A DNA stretch of 64,000 nucleotides from Paenibacillus cremeus (GCF_007786445.1 NZ_VNJI01000001.1:186001-250000); one strand, 5' to 3'; counted from the stretch's first letter, positions 52,827 to 62,194 are shown. Numbers and translations: made by a program. Notes: generated by a model not told the origin, from the letters alone.

Positions 52827-53516
52827 ATGGAATCGCTCAATTACACATTGCGCGATGTCCCAAACGAAGAACGACCTAGAGAACGCATGATGCAGTATGG
52901 GGCAGGGGCGTTAAGCAACGCGGAGCTGCTGGCGATTTTACTCCGGACGGGAACCTTTCAGGAATCCGCCGTGCACTTGGCACAGCGTGTGCTTCGTCAG
53001 GCAGGAAGCCTGCGAAGTCTGACGGACATGAGCCTGCAGCAGCTTACAGGAATCAAGGGCATTGGCGCGGCGAAGGCGCTGCAGCTTCAAGCCAGCATCG
53101 AGCTTGGCAAGCGGATGGCGCGCAGCACCTTAAGCGACACGGTGACGATCCGGTCGCCGCAAGATGTGGCTTCGCTATTATCGGAGGAGCTGCGCTATTT
53201 GCAGAAGGAGCATTTTGTCTGTCTGTTCTTGAATACGAAAAATCACGTCGTCGGGCAGGAAACGCTCTCGATGGGCAGCCTGAATGCCTCGATCGTGCAT
53301 CCGCGGGAAGTGTTCCGTGCGGCGATCAAACGCAGCAGTGCGTCGATCGTTTGCGTACATAATCACCCGAGCGGCGATCCGACCCCAAGCCCAGAGGATA
53401 TCAGTATGACCCGGAGGCTGGTTGAAGCCGGCGATTTGATCGGGATCGAAGTGCTGGACCACATCGTGATCGGCGATCAAAGCTTCGTCAGTTTGAAGGA
53501 GCTCGGACTGATGTAA
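52827..53516 (+). CDS. radC: RadC family (UPF0758) JAB/MPN-domain protein
   Basis: A 229-residue protein. An N-terminal helix-hairpin-helix (LQQLTGIKGIGAAKALQL) is followed by a JAB1/MPN metalloprotease-like domain with VHNHPSGDPTPSPEDI, whose His/Asp pattern matches zinc ligands. Despite the name, a DNA repair role is not proven. I chose ATG 52827 (MESLNYTLRDVP) with AGAGGGG upstream; a longer open frame overlaps maf. Confidence 0.96.
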   Translation: MESLNYTLRDVPNEERPRERMMQYGAGALSNAELLAILLRTGTFQESAVHLAQRVLRQAGSLRSLTDMSLQQLTGIKGIGAAKALQLQASIELGKRMARSTLSDTVTIRSPQDVASLLSEELRYLQKEHFVCLFLNTKNHVVGQETLSMGSLNASIVHPREVFRAAIKRSSASIVCVHNHPSGDPTPSPEDISMTRRLVEAGDLIGIEVLDHIVIGDQSFVSLKELGLM

Positions 53517-53620
53517 TATAATTGGTGTTTAGCAGCTTTGAACCACACATAACAACACATACAACAACACACGCAAGCGTGCAGAGGCACGCCTCAAATA
53601 GAGAAGGGAGCACCACATTC

Positions 53621-54655
53621 ATGTTAGGTGGATTTACGAAAGACTTAGGGATTGACCTGGGAACGGCCAATACGCTGGTGTATGTCAAAGGAAAAGGAAT
53701 CGTCGTGCGCGAGCCGTCGGTCGTCGCGATCCGGACGGATACGAAGACGATCGAGGCGGTAGGCAACGACGCCAAGAAAATGATCGGCCGTACGCCGGGC
53801 AATATCCGCGCGATCCGTCCGATGAAGGACGGCGTCATCGCCGATTTCGACACGACCTCGACGATGATTAAATATTTCATTCGCCAGGCGCAGAAGCAGC
53901 GCCTGCTGTTCCAGCGCCACCCGAGCGTTATGGTGTGCGTGCCTTCGGGCATTACCGCGGTGGAGAAGCGCGCGGTGGAGGATGCGACGCGTCAAGCGGG
54001 CGCCCGCGACGCGTATACGATCGAGGAGCCGTTCGCGGCGGCGATCGGCGCCGATTTGCCGGTCTGGGAACCGACCGGGAGCATGGTAGTCGACATCGGC
54101 GGGGGCACCACCGAGGTCGCAGTCATTTCGCTGGGCGGCATTGTGACCAGCCGGTCGATCCGGGTGGCGGGCGATGAGATGGATGAAGCGATCATCCAGT
54201 ACATCAAGCGCACCTATAACCTGATGATCGGCGAGCGCACCGCCGAGCAGATCAAGGTCGAGATCGGCTCCGCGCTGCAGATGGACCCGCCGGTGCGGCA
54301 CGAAATCCGCGGTCGCGATCTCGTATCCGGTCTGCCGAAGACGATGGCGATCACCTCGGATGAGATTACCGATGCGCTTAGCGATACCGTGTACAGCATC
54401 GTGGATGCGGTGAAGGTAACGCTGGAGAAATGTCCACCGGAGCTGTCGGCCGATATTATGGACCGCGGCATCGTGCTGACGGGCGGCGGAGGCTTGCTGC
54501 GCAATCTGGACAAGCTGCTGACAAGAGAAACCGGAATGCCGGTGCTCGTCGCCGAGAACGCGCTGGACTGCGTCGCCATCGGGACAGGACGCGCGCTGGA
54601 GAATATCCATTTGTTCAAAACAAGATCAGGTCCAACCAGCAAAGCAAAGCGCTAA
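53621..54655 (+). CDS. mreB: Rod-shape-determining actin homologue MreB
   Basis: A 344-residue actin-fold ATPase. [16 protein letters not shown] is phosphate loop 1, [18 protein letters not shown] is loop 2, and [15 protein letters not shown] is the adenosine loop. It forms membrane-bound filaments that steer wall elongation. I chose ATG 53621 ([12 protein letters not shown]), with AAGGGAG upstream; the frame is open to 53522 through a CA-rich stretch. A 6-bp hairpin GCGTGC-AGAG-GCACGC (53577-53592) lies in the leader. It heads mreBCD-minCD. Confidence 0.98.
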   Translation: MLGGFTKDLGIDLGTANTLVYVKGKGIVVREPSVVAIRTDTKTIEAVGNDAKKMIGRTPGNIRAIRPMKDGVIADFDTTSTMIKYFIRQAQKQRLLFQRHPSVMVCVPSGITAVEKRAVEDATRQAGARDAYTIEEPFAAAIGADLPVWEPTGSMVVDIGGGTTEVAVISLGGIVTSRSIRVAGDEMDEAIIQYIKRTYNLMIGERTAEQIKVEIGSALQMDPPVRHEIRGRDLVSGLPKTMAITSDEITDALSDTVYSIVDAVKVTLEKCPPELSADIMDRGIVLTGGGGLLRNLDKLLTRETGMPVLVAENALDCVAIGTGRALENIHLFKTRSGPTSKAKR

Positions 54656-54699
54656 TTCGGACCGCTCCGACTCGCTCATAACGTTAGAAGGTGTAAGGA

Positions 54700-55572
54700 T
54701 TGAAACTACTTGGGAACAAGAGGCTGCTCATTCTCATGCTCGGCTTTATAATGCTGATCGCGCTGATGGGCCTGACCTATGGACGAAGCTATATGACGTG
54801 GCCGGAGAAGTTTTTGAAGGACACCGTCTCCTTTACGCAAGGACTATTGTATAAACCCGCGGGCTATATAGCGGGTTTCTTTCAAGATATTAAGCAGCTT
54901 CGTACGCTGTACGAAGAGAACACCGTGCTTCGCCAGACGCTGACCAAATATGCCCGGGATACGACGAGGCTGAACGATTTGGAGCAGCAGAACAAGCGTC
55001 TGCAGGATGCGCTGGGCTTTACGGAGCGGCAGAAGCAGATGAACCAGTACACATTCCGGATTGCCGAAGTGACCGAGTTTAACCAGCAGAACAAGATGGT
55101 GACGATCAACCTGGGCGAGAAGGACGGCATTCGGCCGAACATGGCGGTCATGTCGGTGGAGGGCTTGATCGGAAGAGTCGTTCGCGTATCCGCTTTTTAT
55201 GCGGATGTGCAGCTGCTGACGGGCATGCAGACCGTGATCGATTCCGATGATAAGTTGGCGCTCGAATCGAAGGCGATCTCCGTTACGGTGAAGGGGCACG
55301 AGAACGAGTCCTACGGCTTTATCGAGTATTACAACCCGGAGAGCCAGACGCTCGTCATGACCAAAATCGAAGCCAAAGACCCGATCCAGCCTGGCGACAC
55401 GATCATCACCTCGGGGAAAGGGCTGGTGTTTCCAAGAGGTATCGAAGTGGGGAAGGTCCTCGAGAAACGACAGGGCGATTTCGGCATCACGTTCGTCGCG
55501 TCGATCCAGCCGTTCGCTTCCTTTAACCACCTTCGCGAAGTGTTTGTCGTCCAATTGCCGGAGCTGAAGTAG
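54700..55572 (+). CDS. mreC: Cell-shape protein MreC
   Basis: A 290-residue bitopic protein. An N-terminal membrane helix (LLILMLGFIMLIALMGL) is followed by a coiled coil (about residues 66-105, LRTLYEENTVLRQTL and LNDLEQQNKRL) and two beta barrels with GLIGRVVRVSAFYADVQLLT (landmark: GLIGRV). It links the cytoplasmic MreB filament to wall synthases outside. The start is TTG 54700. Confidence 0.95.
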   Translation: MKLLGNKRLLILMLGFIMLIALMGLTYGRSYMTWPEKFLKDTVSFTQGLLYKPAGYIAGFFQDIKQLRTLYEENTVLRQTLTKYARDTTRLNDLEQQNKRLQDALGFTERQKQMNQYTFRIAEVTEFNQQNKMVTINLGEKDGIRPNMAVMSVEGLIGRVVRVSAFYADVQLLTGMQTVIDSDDKLALESKAISVTVKGHENESYGFIEYYNPESQTLVMTKIEAKDPIQPGDTIITSGKGLVFPRGIEVGKVLEKRQGDFGITFVASIQPFASFNHLREVFVVQLPELK

Positions 55573-55583
55573 GTGGTAGGCAG

Positions 55584-56111
55584 ATGAATCATAAAAAAAT
55601 ATGGCTGGTGCTCGCCCTCTTATTTTGGCTGGAAAATACGATCTGGCCTTGGCTGCTCCCCGAGGCATGGCAAACCAAGGTGCAGGTGGCTCCGCACTTT
55701 ATTTTAGTTATCGTGATGTTCATTGGCTTATATATTAACCGGCATACGGCACTAATGTACGGGCTCATTTTCGGGATGCTGCAGGACTTTATTTACTACT
55801 CGCCGATGATGGGACCGATCTCGTTTGGCATGGGCTTAACCGGGTATTTGGCGGGGCTCATGATCGGACGATTGTACTCGAGCATTTTCGTCAGCATGCT
55901 GGTCATTGCTCTGGGGAATTTGTTTTATGAGCTCATCATCTTTGGGCTGTACCAGCTGTTCAAGCTAACCCATTCGAACCTGGAGTGGCTGTTCTTGCAC
56001 CAGATGCTCCCGAGCATGCTGATCAATCTGCTGTTTGCGCTGGCTGTTTATGTACCTCTTCGCAAAATGTTCGAAAGCCTGCCGCAGAAACTGGCGGAAG
56101 CTGACGAATAA
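55584..56111 (+). CDS. mreD: Cell-shape protein MreD
   Basis: A 175-residue polytopic membrane protein of about five helices, including FILVIVMFIGLYIN and LMYGLIFGMLQDFIYYSPM, the typical MreD centre. It begins 12 bases after mreC with a GGTGGTAGG site. It works with MreC and RodA in the elongasome. Confidence 0.93.
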   Translation: MNHKKIWLVLALLFWLENTIWPWLLPEAWQTKVQVAPHFILVIVMFIGLYINRHTALMYGLIFGMLQDFIYYSPMMGPISFGMGLTGYLAGLMIGRLYSSIFVSMLVIALGNLFYELIIFGLYQLFKLTHSNLEWLFLHQMLPSMLINLLFALAVYVPLRKMFESLPQKLAEADE

Positions 56112-56181
56112 AATTTCAGTCTACAGCAGGAGTTAGGCCTTCAGAAGCCGAATTGTATACGCTTAGGAGGTAGGAGCGTTT

Positions 56182-56847
56182 ATGACGGCAGCTAAGCATC
56201 TTGTGACGATCAAAGGGGTTAAGGACGGCTTGGTGTTTATACTCGACGACACCGGCGAATTTTCGGCGGTGCTTGCTGAGCTGAAGCATAAGCTGGAGAA
56301 GACCCATCAGCAAATCTTGACCGGCCCGATCATCCATGTGAATGTGAAGCTCGGCAGCCGATCTGTCACTGATGAAGAGAAGGATGAGGTACGGAGTATT
56401 ATTAGCACGCAAGGCAACCTGCTCGTGCAAAGCGTCGAGTCGGCGGAGCCGGCAGTCCCGAAGACGGAACCGGACAAAGCCGATGTGAAAATTGTGCGAG
56501 GCATAGTGCGTTCCGGGCAAACCTTATCGCAGGAAGGCAATATTTTATTTTTAGGCGACGTTAACCCGGGCGGATCGATCATGAGTACCGGAAGCATATA
56601 TATTATGGGTTCGCTCAGAGGCATGGCGCATGCAGGGCACGACGGGGATGAGCTGGCGATTGTCGCCGCTTCCCATTTACGTCCTACGCAGCTTCGGATT
56701 GCGGGCGTCATTAGCCGTCCACCCGATGAGTGGGGCACGAACGAGGCTTATGAAGCGTACATGGAGTACGCGTATGTGAAAGACGGAGTAATGAAGATTG
56801 ACAAAATTCATCACCTGCACAAAATCGGGTTGAACGTATACTCTTGA
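56182..56847 (+). CDS. minC: Septum site-determining protein MinC
   Basis: A 221-residue FtsZ inhibitor. The N-terminal domain (VTIKGVKDGLVFILDDTG) acts on FtsZ. The C-terminal beta-helix has RSGQTLSQEGNILFLGDVNPGG and TGSIYIMGSLRGMAHAG (landmarks DVNPGG, GSLRGMAHAG), which bind MinD. AGGAGGTAGG lies 8 bases before the ATG. Translationally close to minD (20 bases). Confidence 0.95.
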   Translation: MTAAKHLVTIKGVKDGLVFILDDTGEFSAVLAELKHKLEKTHQQILTGPIIHVNVKLGSRSVTDEEKDEVRSIISTQGNLLVQSVESAEPAVPKTEPDKADVKIVRGIVRSGQTLSQEGNILFLGDVNPGGSIMSTGSIYIMGSLRGMAHAGHDGDELAIVAASHLRPTQLRIAGVISRPPDEWGTNEAYEAYMEYAYVKDGVMKIDKIHHLHKIGLNVYS

Positions 56848-56867
56848 AACGAAGAGGAGTGGGACCA

Positions 56868-57665
56868 ATGGGAGAGGCAATAGTTATTACTTCAGGCAAG
56901 GGCGGCGTCGGCAAAACGACGACGTCGGCTAACATCGGGACGGCTTTGGCGCTTCAAGGTAAGAAGGTCGTAATGATCGATACCGACATCGGTCTCCGAA
57001 ACCTGGATGTTGTCATGGGGCTGGAAAACCGCATTATTTATGATCTCATCGATGTGGCGGAGGGGCGCTGCCGACTGCCGCAGGCGCTCGTGAAGGACAA
57101 GCGCTTCGATGAGCTGTACATGCTGCCGGCGGCGCAAACGAAGGACAAGAACGCCATTTCGCCGGAAGCGGTGCGTCAGATCGTATTGGATTTGAAGCGT
57201 GACTTTGAATACGTCATTATCGACTGTCCTGCGGGGATTGAGCAGGGCTTTAAGAATGCGGTGGCCGGCGCGGACAAAGCGATTGTCGTTACGACACCGG
57301 AGAATGCGGCCGTTCGCGATGCGGATCGGATCATCGGCCTGCTGGAGAAGGAGGCGCTCGTCGACTCGCCTAAGCTGGTCATTAACCGGATTCGTCAAGG
57401 CATGGTCAAGAAGGGGGAAATGCTCGATATCGACGAGATTTGCTCCGTCTTGGCCATTGACCTGCTGGGTATCGTGCCGGACGACGAATACGTGATCAAA
57501 GCCGCCAATATGGGCGAGCCGACGGTCATGAACCCCAACTCGCGCGCAGCGATTGCATATCGCAACATTGCACGGCGGATGCTAGGCGATTCGGTGCCGC
57601 TGATGCCGATGGAAGAAAAGACCGGCGTCTTCAATAAAATGAAAAAGTTTCTCGGAATGGGATGA
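56868..57665 (+). CDS. minD: Septum site-determining ATPase MinD
   Basis: A 265-residue ParA/MinD ATPase. The deviant Walker A GKGGVGKTT has signature Lys11 and Lys16. DTDIGLRNLDVVMGLE is the switch I area. The C-terminal amphipathic helix (NKMKKFLGMG) is the membrane-targeting sequence. I chose ATG 56868, 8 bases after GAGGAG; a TTG at 56844 overlaps the end of minC. MinE is not seen; Bacillota use DivIVA/MinJ or related factors. Confidence 0.97.
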   Translation: MGEAIVITSGKGGVGKTTTSANIGTALALQGKKVVMIDTDIGLRNLDVVMGLENRIIYDLIDVAEGRCRLPQALVKDKRFDELYMLPAAQTKDKNAISPEAVRQIVLDLKRDFEYVIIDCPAGIEQGFKNAVAGADKAIVVTTPENAAVRDADRIIGLLEKEALVDSPKLVINRIRQGMVKKGEMLDIDEICSVLAIDLLGIVPDDEYVIKAANMGEPTVMNPNSRAAIAYRNIARRMLGDSVPLMPMEEKTGVFNKMKKFLGMG

Positions 57666-57671
57666 CGCATC

Positions 57672-58823
57672 GTGCTGCACAAATTTAAGAAAATCGATGT
57701 GCCTATCCTTGGAATTTTGATCGCGTTCATGGTCATCAGCACGATTCTGGTTTACAGCGCAACGGTCAGTGACCCGGACATTCACATCAGTCTGGCCAAA
57801 ATGATCCAGATTTACATCATCTCGTTCATTGCGTTTATTACCGTTTCGTCGGTCGACTACCGTTTTGTAATTAAAGGCTCCTATTACATGTATATCGCAG
57901 GCTTGCTTTTGCTGGTGGCGGTATTGAAGTTCGGGAAGACGATCAACGGCGCCCAGGGCTGGTTCAGCTTGCCGATGGGGCTCGATTTTCAACCCGTGGA
58001 GCTGTTCAAAATCATTTTGATTATCACCCTGGCCACCTTCATCGCGAGGCGAAAGGGTGAATCGCTTCAACTTATACGGGACGTCGTTCCGATCGGCGTC
58101 ATCGTGTTAATCCCGTTTATCCTGGTTGTGGTGCAGCCGGATCTGGGGAATGCGATTATTTTTATCGTCATTTTGCTCGGGATGTATTGGATCGGGAACA
58201 TCCGGCTCAGCTACGTTTTAATCGGGGTACTGGTCATCGGCGGATCGCTGTATGGCGCTTTGTACCTGTATCAGCATTTCCAGGAGCCGATCGTGACCTT
58301 CTTGAAGGCTCACCATGTGCCGAACCACTGGATCGATCGAATGAACACGTTCGTCAATCCGACGGAAGCGTCACGGGACAGCAAGTGGCAGGTAATGAAC
58401 TCGATCCGGGCTATCGGCTCCGGTTCGCTTTCGGGTGAGGGTTACCTGAAAGGAACCTCGATTCACAGCCATTTTATCCCTGTTGCGTACACGGACGCCA
58501 TCTTCGTCGTAGTCGGTGAGGAGTTTGGCTTCGTAGGCGCGTCCTGCCTGCTGCTGCTCTATTTCGTGCTCATTTATCGGATGATTCTCATCTCGATTTA
58601 TTGCAACAACTTTGCCGGTTCGTTTATCATCATCGGGATCGTCTCCATGCTTGTGTTCCAAATTTTCCAAAATATTGGGATGATGATCGGCATTATGCCG
58701 CTCACGGGGATCACGCTCCCGTTTGTCAGCTATGGCGGCACCTCGCTCATGATCAATATGATTTCCATGGGCCTCGTTATGAGCATCCGCCTGCACGACG
58801 ATAAACTGCTGGATGAAGAATAG
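57672..58823 (+). CDS. SEDS-family glycosyltransferase (RodA/FtsW type)
   Basis: A 383-residue polytopic protein with about ten helices. SEDS marks: NGAQGWFSLPMG, FQPVELFKI, VVQPDLGNAII and the C-terminal GITLPFVSYGGTSLMINM. It polymerises lipid II into glycan strands with a class B PBP partner. Placement after mreBCD-minCD favours the RodA role. The start is GTG 57672, 6 bases after minD, with a weak ribosome site, implying coupling. B. subtilis has no SEDS gene at this position. Confidence 0.93.
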   Translation: MLHKFKKIDVPILGILIAFMVISTILVYSATVSDPDIHISLAKMIQIYIISFIAFITVSSVDYRFVIKGSYYMYIAGLLLLVAVLKFGKTINGAQGWFSLPMGLDFQPVELFKIILIITLATFIARRKGESLQLIRDVVPIGVIVLIPFILVVVQPDLGNAIIFIVILLGMYWIGNIRLSYVLIGVLVIGGSLYGALYLYQHFQEPIVTFLKAHHVPNHWIDRMNTFVNPTEASRDSKWQVMNSIRAIGSGSLSGEGYLKGTSIHSHFIPVAYTDAIFVVVGEEFGFVGASCLLLLYFVLIYRMILISIYCNNFAGSFIIIGIVSMLVFQIFQNIGMMIGIMPLTGITLPFVSYGGTSLMINMISMGLVMSIRLHDDKLLDEE

Positions 58824-58839
58824 AATTATAGCTACCAGT

Positions 58840-58872
58840 ACCGTTCGGATTTTTCCGGGCGGTTTTCTTTTA
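58840..58872 (+). terminator. Intrinsic terminator after the SEDS gene
   Basis: 10-bp stem ACCGTTCGGA/TCCGGGCGGT (two G-U pairs) with a TTTT loop followed by TTTCTTTTA; ends the mreBCD-minCD-SEDS unit. Confidence 0.85.
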
Positions 58873-58883
58873 TTTAAAAGTAA

Positions 58884-58928
58884 TCCCATACCCATCCCTC
58901 CAGTGCGCAAAAGTATGGGACTATTTTT
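58884..58928 (+). terminator. Second hairpin after the SEDS gene
   Basis: Perfect inverted repeat TCCCATAC/GTATGGGA with a 21-base spacer, then CTATTTTT. Either a back-up terminator or an operator for spoIVFA. Confidence 0.55.
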
Positions 58929-58943
58929 CAAGCTCCTCCTCCC

Positions 58944-58972
58944 GTATATTTGTCAGTACAAGCTCATAGGAT
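58944..58972 (+). promoter_or_regulatory. Candidate sigma-E promoter for spoIVFA-spoIVFB
   Basis: GTATATT, 14-base spacer, CATAGGAT. It fits the mother-cell pattern KMATATT-N14-CATACAMT with three mismatches, and the spoIVF operon is sigma-E controlled in B. subtilis. 38 bases to the start codon. Confidence 0.4.
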
Positions 58973-59010
58973 GGAATATACACACATGCCTGTGAGAGGT
59001 AGGGGTAGCA

Positions 59011-59907
59011 ATGGACACGACAAAGAACGTACGCGAGCGCCGGATGGAGAAGCTCCGCAAGCTGCAGGAAGGCGTAGACAGCCGGGCAGGCAGGCGGCCA
59101 GACGTTTCACATATGCATTTTCCCCAGGTGGACGAGCGCCGGGAGCTGTACCCGAGCCGGCTGGATCGGCTGGAGGAGGATCCGTATGCCTCGCTGCGCG
59201 TCGACCCCGAGGTCGAGTGGAACCGCAAGTGGAAGAGGGAATTCACGGAGTATCGAAGGAATGACGATGATCTGGGGCCGCCCGAGCGGGACGGGTCTTG
59301 GAGAGGGAGGATAAGCGCCCGCATCCTGGTCAGCGGATTACTGTTTGCGCTTACGTGGGGCATGTTCCATGTCCATCATCCGCTGGCGGAGAAGGGGAAA
59401 AAGTGGATCACCACCGCGCTGACCGAATCGGTCGATGCGAGCTCTGTAGCAGCTTGGTATGAGCGGAAGTTCGGCAGTGCACCGTCGTTTCTACCCGCCT
59501 TGAATCCGGCCAAGCACCAGGATGCCGAGAAGGTGAGTGCAGTTACGAAGCACTACTTCACTCCGGTGCAGGGCAAACTGATCGCGGCATTCACACCGGG
59601 TCAGAGCGGCGTATTAGTGGATGCCAAATCGGGAACGCCGGTAGCGGCTGTGGATACAGGGCTGGTGACGTTCGCGGGAATGAAGGAGGATACCGGATTT
59701 ACCGTCGTTTTACGGCATACGGATGGCGTCGAATCGATTTACGGGCATCTGGCACAAGGCAAAATCCAGCTCAATGACTGGATCAAGGGTGGAGAAACGC
59801 TGGGCACGGTAGATAAACCTCAAGGACAAGCTTCCGGCACGCTCTTCTTTGCTTTGGCGAAGGATGGGAAACCGCTGAATCCGACGGACGTGATTACCTT
59901 TGATTAA
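59011..59907 (+). CDS. spoIVFA: SpoIVFA-like M23-domain sporulation protein
   Basis: A 298-residue bitopic protein. The long charged cytoplasmic N-terminus (NVRERRMEKLRKLQEG) precedes a membrane helix near residues 110-127 (ILVSGLLFALTWGMF). Outside is a degenerate LytM/M23 fold (VVLRHTDGVESIYGHLAQGK) that seems to lack a full zinc site. In B. subtilis SpoIVFA tethers and holds SpoIVFB inactive in the forespore outer membrane. ATG 59011 follows GAGGTAGGGG. Its end overlaps the start of spoIVFB. Confidence 0.9.
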   Translation: MDTTKNVRERRMEKLRKLQEGVDSRAGRRPDVSHMHFPQVDERRELYPSRLDRLEEDPYASLRVDPEVEWNRKWKREFTEYRRNDDDLGPPERDGSWRGRISARILVSGLLFALTWGMFHVHHPLAEKGKKWITTALTESVDASSVAAWYERKFGSAPSFLPALNPAKHQDAEKVSAVTKHYFTPVQGKLIAAFTPGQSGVLVDAKSGTPVAAVDTGLVTFAGMKEDTGFTVVLRHTDGVESIYGHLAQGKIQLNDWIKGGETLGTVDKPQGQASGTLFFALAKDGKPLNPTDVITFD

Positions 59908-60805
59908 ATGGAAACCGCCTGCGTGGAACGTGTGGTTCGGCGTCAAATACCGCTTTCACCCGCTGTTCTCCATCGTGCTGCTATTCTCGATCCTCACCGG
60001 CTACTTCGTGGAGGTTGCGACGCTGTTCGGGATTGTGTTCATCCATGAACTCGGTCATGTCGCTGCGGCCAAAAGCTTCGGCTGGCGGGTCAAAGAGGTG
60101 CAGCTGCTGCCGTTTGGCGGGGTGGCGGTCGTCGAGGAGCTGGCCGGGGTTCCGGCATGGCAGGAGCTGGCCGTAGCACTGGCCGGGCCGCTGCAAAATT
60201 TTTGGATGGTTCCGGTCGGCTGGGCATTGACCGCGCTCGGTCTGTTTCCGCCCGATTGGGGCGGTTATTTTGTGCAAGCGAACGTGATGATCGCGCTCTT
60301 TAACCTGCTGCCGGTGCTGCCGCTGGACGGCGGGAAAATCATGCAGGCAATGATCAGCCTTTGGCTGCCGTATCAACGAACGATTCAAATTTCAGCGGCT
60401 GTCAGCCTCGTGCTTAGCGGCGTGCTGATTGCGGCGAGCCTGATCCATTTTATAACCGAAAAAGGCGGCATCCAGCTGAACTGGCTCATGATCGGTCTGT
60501 TCTTGTTTTACTCGAATTGGTACGATTTTCGCGGGATGCCGTATCATTTCATGCGCTTTTTGCTGAACCGCGAGACCGTGCTGAAGCGAATTTGGCTGCG
60601 CGGGACGATGGCGAGGCCGATTGTCGTACACGGGCGAAGGAAGGTATCCGACATTGTGCGGCTGTTTATGCGGGACCGCTATCATCTGGTTTATGTGCTG
60701 GATGAGCAGGGAGCCATAAGGCATGTCGTTCCCGAGAAGACGCTGCTGGATTTTTATTTTAACGAGACCAAAAGAGGGCTGTCCGTTTCCGAGCTGCTGA
60801 TTTAA
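59900..60805 (+). CDS. spoIVFB: SpoIVFB-like site-2 intramembrane protease (M50B)
   Basis: A 301-residue membrane metalloprotease. HELGH at 49-53 gives two zinc ligands and the catalytic Glu50; NLLPVLPLDGGK carries the third ligand Asp143. About six helices are followed by a cytoplasmic CBS-like domain (RPIVVHGRRKVSDIV ... YHLVYVLDE) that binds ATP in the family. It cuts pro-sigma-K in the mother cell. The start is TTG 59900, overlapping the spoIVFA stop by 8 bases; no other start fits. Confidence 0.93.
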   Translation: MIKWKPPAWNVWFGVKYRFHPLFSIVLLFSILTGYFVEVATLFGIVFIHELGHVAAAKSFGWRVKEVQLLPFGGVAVVEELAGVPAWQELAVALAGPLQNFWMVPVGWALTALGLFPPDWGGYFVQANVMIALFNLLPVLPLDGGKIMQAMISLWLPYQRTIQISAAVSLVLSGVLIAASLIHFITEKGGIQLNWLMIGLFLFYSNWYDFRGMPYHFMRFLLNRETVLKRIWLRGTMARPIVVHGRRKVSDIVRLFMRDRYHLVYVLDEQGAIRHVVPEKTLLDFYFNETKRGLSVSELLI

Positions 60806-60854
60806 TCGGGGCCTGGAGGCTACGGATGCCCTTTAGGATTTCTTATGGGGAATG

Positions 60855-60863
60855 TGGTACAAT
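60855..60863 (+). promoter_or_regulatory. Extended -10 promoter for the RNase E/G gene
   Basis: TGG-TACAAT 21 bases before the start codon; the leader would be very short. Confidence 0.55.
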
Positions 60864-60883
60864 AAAGGCCGAGGTGTTGCTGC

Positions 60884-62116
60884 ATGAAGCGTATTTTGGT
60901 GAAGTGCGATGAAGAGCATACCGAGGTGGCCGTTCAAGAGAACGGAAAGCTCGTAGAATATTACAAAGGCAACCGGGACCAGGGTCAGCTGGCCGGTAAT
61001 ATTTATATTGGACGCGTAGTCCGAGTGCTGCAGGGGATGCAGTCGGCATTTGTCGATGTTGGACTTGAAAAAAATGGTTTTCTATATATTGACGACCTGC
61101 TTCCTGCCCATTTGGATAAGCAGCCCAAAGAGAAGCCGCCGATTCATGAGCTGGTCAAAGTAGGACAACAGCTGATGGTGCAGGTGGTGAAGGAGCCGGT
61201 AGGCAGCAAGGGTGCCCGGTTGACGACGCATTATTCGATCCCCGGACGTTTTGGGGTGTACATGCCAGCGGCGGATTACGTAGGCGTTTCCCGCAAAATC
61301 GACAGCTCCTCCGACCGCGATCGGCTGAAACGGATGGCGGAGCGGCATCTGCAGGAAGGCGAGGGCTTTATCGTTCGGACGGCGGCCTTAGGCGAATCGG
61401 AAGAGGCGTTCGCGGCAGACATGGAGGAGCTTCGCTCCCGCTGGCGGCAGCTGGAGGCGACTTCTCACACGAGTACAGCGGTACCCCGGCTGATCTACTC
61501 CGATCTGCAAATGCTGCCGCGGCTGATCCGTGACCTATTTCGGGACGATGTACAGCAGCTGATCGTAAATAATGAGCAGGTGCTGCAGGAAATCCAGTCC
61601 TATGTTGCCGGACCTGGCTCGAACTTGGCTGGACGGTTGAAATATGAGGCTGGGCGGGAGCTGCTCGCCAAATATGAAGTGGGCAAGCAGCTGGAGCATG
61701 GTCTCAAGCGGAAGGTGTGGCTTGACAGCGGCTCCTATCTGATTGTGGACCGAACGGAAGCGCTCACGGTGTTCGACGTCAATACCGGCAAATATACCGG
61801 GTCCATTGACCTGGAACGAACCGTTTACGATACGAACATGGAAGCGGCGCGGGAAATTGCAAGATTGCTCCGGCTTCGCGATATCGGCGGGCTGATCATT
61901 ATCGATTTTATCGATATGGAGACGGAGGCCGCGCGGCAGCAGGTGCTGGACGAGTTGATGCGAGAGACGAAGAAGGACCGGACCAAAACGGTCGTCGTCG
62001 GCTGGACGAAGCTGGGGCTGGTCGAGCTGACTCGCAAGAAGGTAAGGGACAGCATCGAATCGACGGTGCCAGAGCCTTGTCCGACCTGCGGCGGAAGCGG
62101 CTGGGTGAACGTATAA
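60884..62116 (+). CDS. rng: Ribonuclease E/G family protein
   Basis: A 410-residue endoribonuclease. The N-terminal S1 domain (NIYIGRVVRVLQGMQSAFVDVG) is split as in RNase E/G. The catalytic DNase I-like part has FDVNTGKYTGS and RDIGGLIIIDFIDME, with the paired Asp that bind magnesium. The zinc-link is CPTCGGSG at the very C-terminus. It lacks the long scaffold tail of E. coli RNase E. B. subtilis has no such enzyme (it uses RNase Y), so its presence marks a different Bacillota lineage. Confidence 0.94.
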   Translation: MKRILVKCDEEHTEVAVQENGKLVEYYKGNRDQGQLAGNIYIGRVVRVLQGMQSAFVDVGLEKNGFLYIDDLLPAHLDKQPKEKPPIHELVKVGQQLMVQVVKEPVGSKGARLTTHYSIPGRFGVYMPAADYVGVSRKIDSSSDRDRLKRMAERHLQEGEGFIVRTAALGESEEAFAADMEELRSRWRQLEATSHTSTAVPRLIYSDLQMLPRLIRDLFRDDVQQLIVNNEQVLQEIQSYVAGPGSNLAGRLKYEAGRELLAKYEVGKQLEHGLKRKVWLDSGSYLIVDRTEALTVFDVNTGKYTGSIDLERTVYDTNMEAAREIARLLRLRDIGGLIIIDFIDMETEAARQQVLDELMRETKKDRTKTVVVGWTKLGLVELTRKKVRDSIESTVPEPCPTCGGSGWVNV

Positions 62117-62155
62117 GGCGGTTCGACAGCTTTTTTGTGAGGATGAATTATGCTG

Positions 62156-62184
62156 TTGCTTTTCGTAGGCGTATGTGATAAACT
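62156..62184 (+). promoter_or_regulatory. Promoter for rplU-ysxB-rpmA
   Basis: TTGCTT (62156-62161), 17-bp spacer, TAAACT (62179-62184). Confidence 0.6.
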
Positions 62185-62194
62185 GTTTTAGCGT

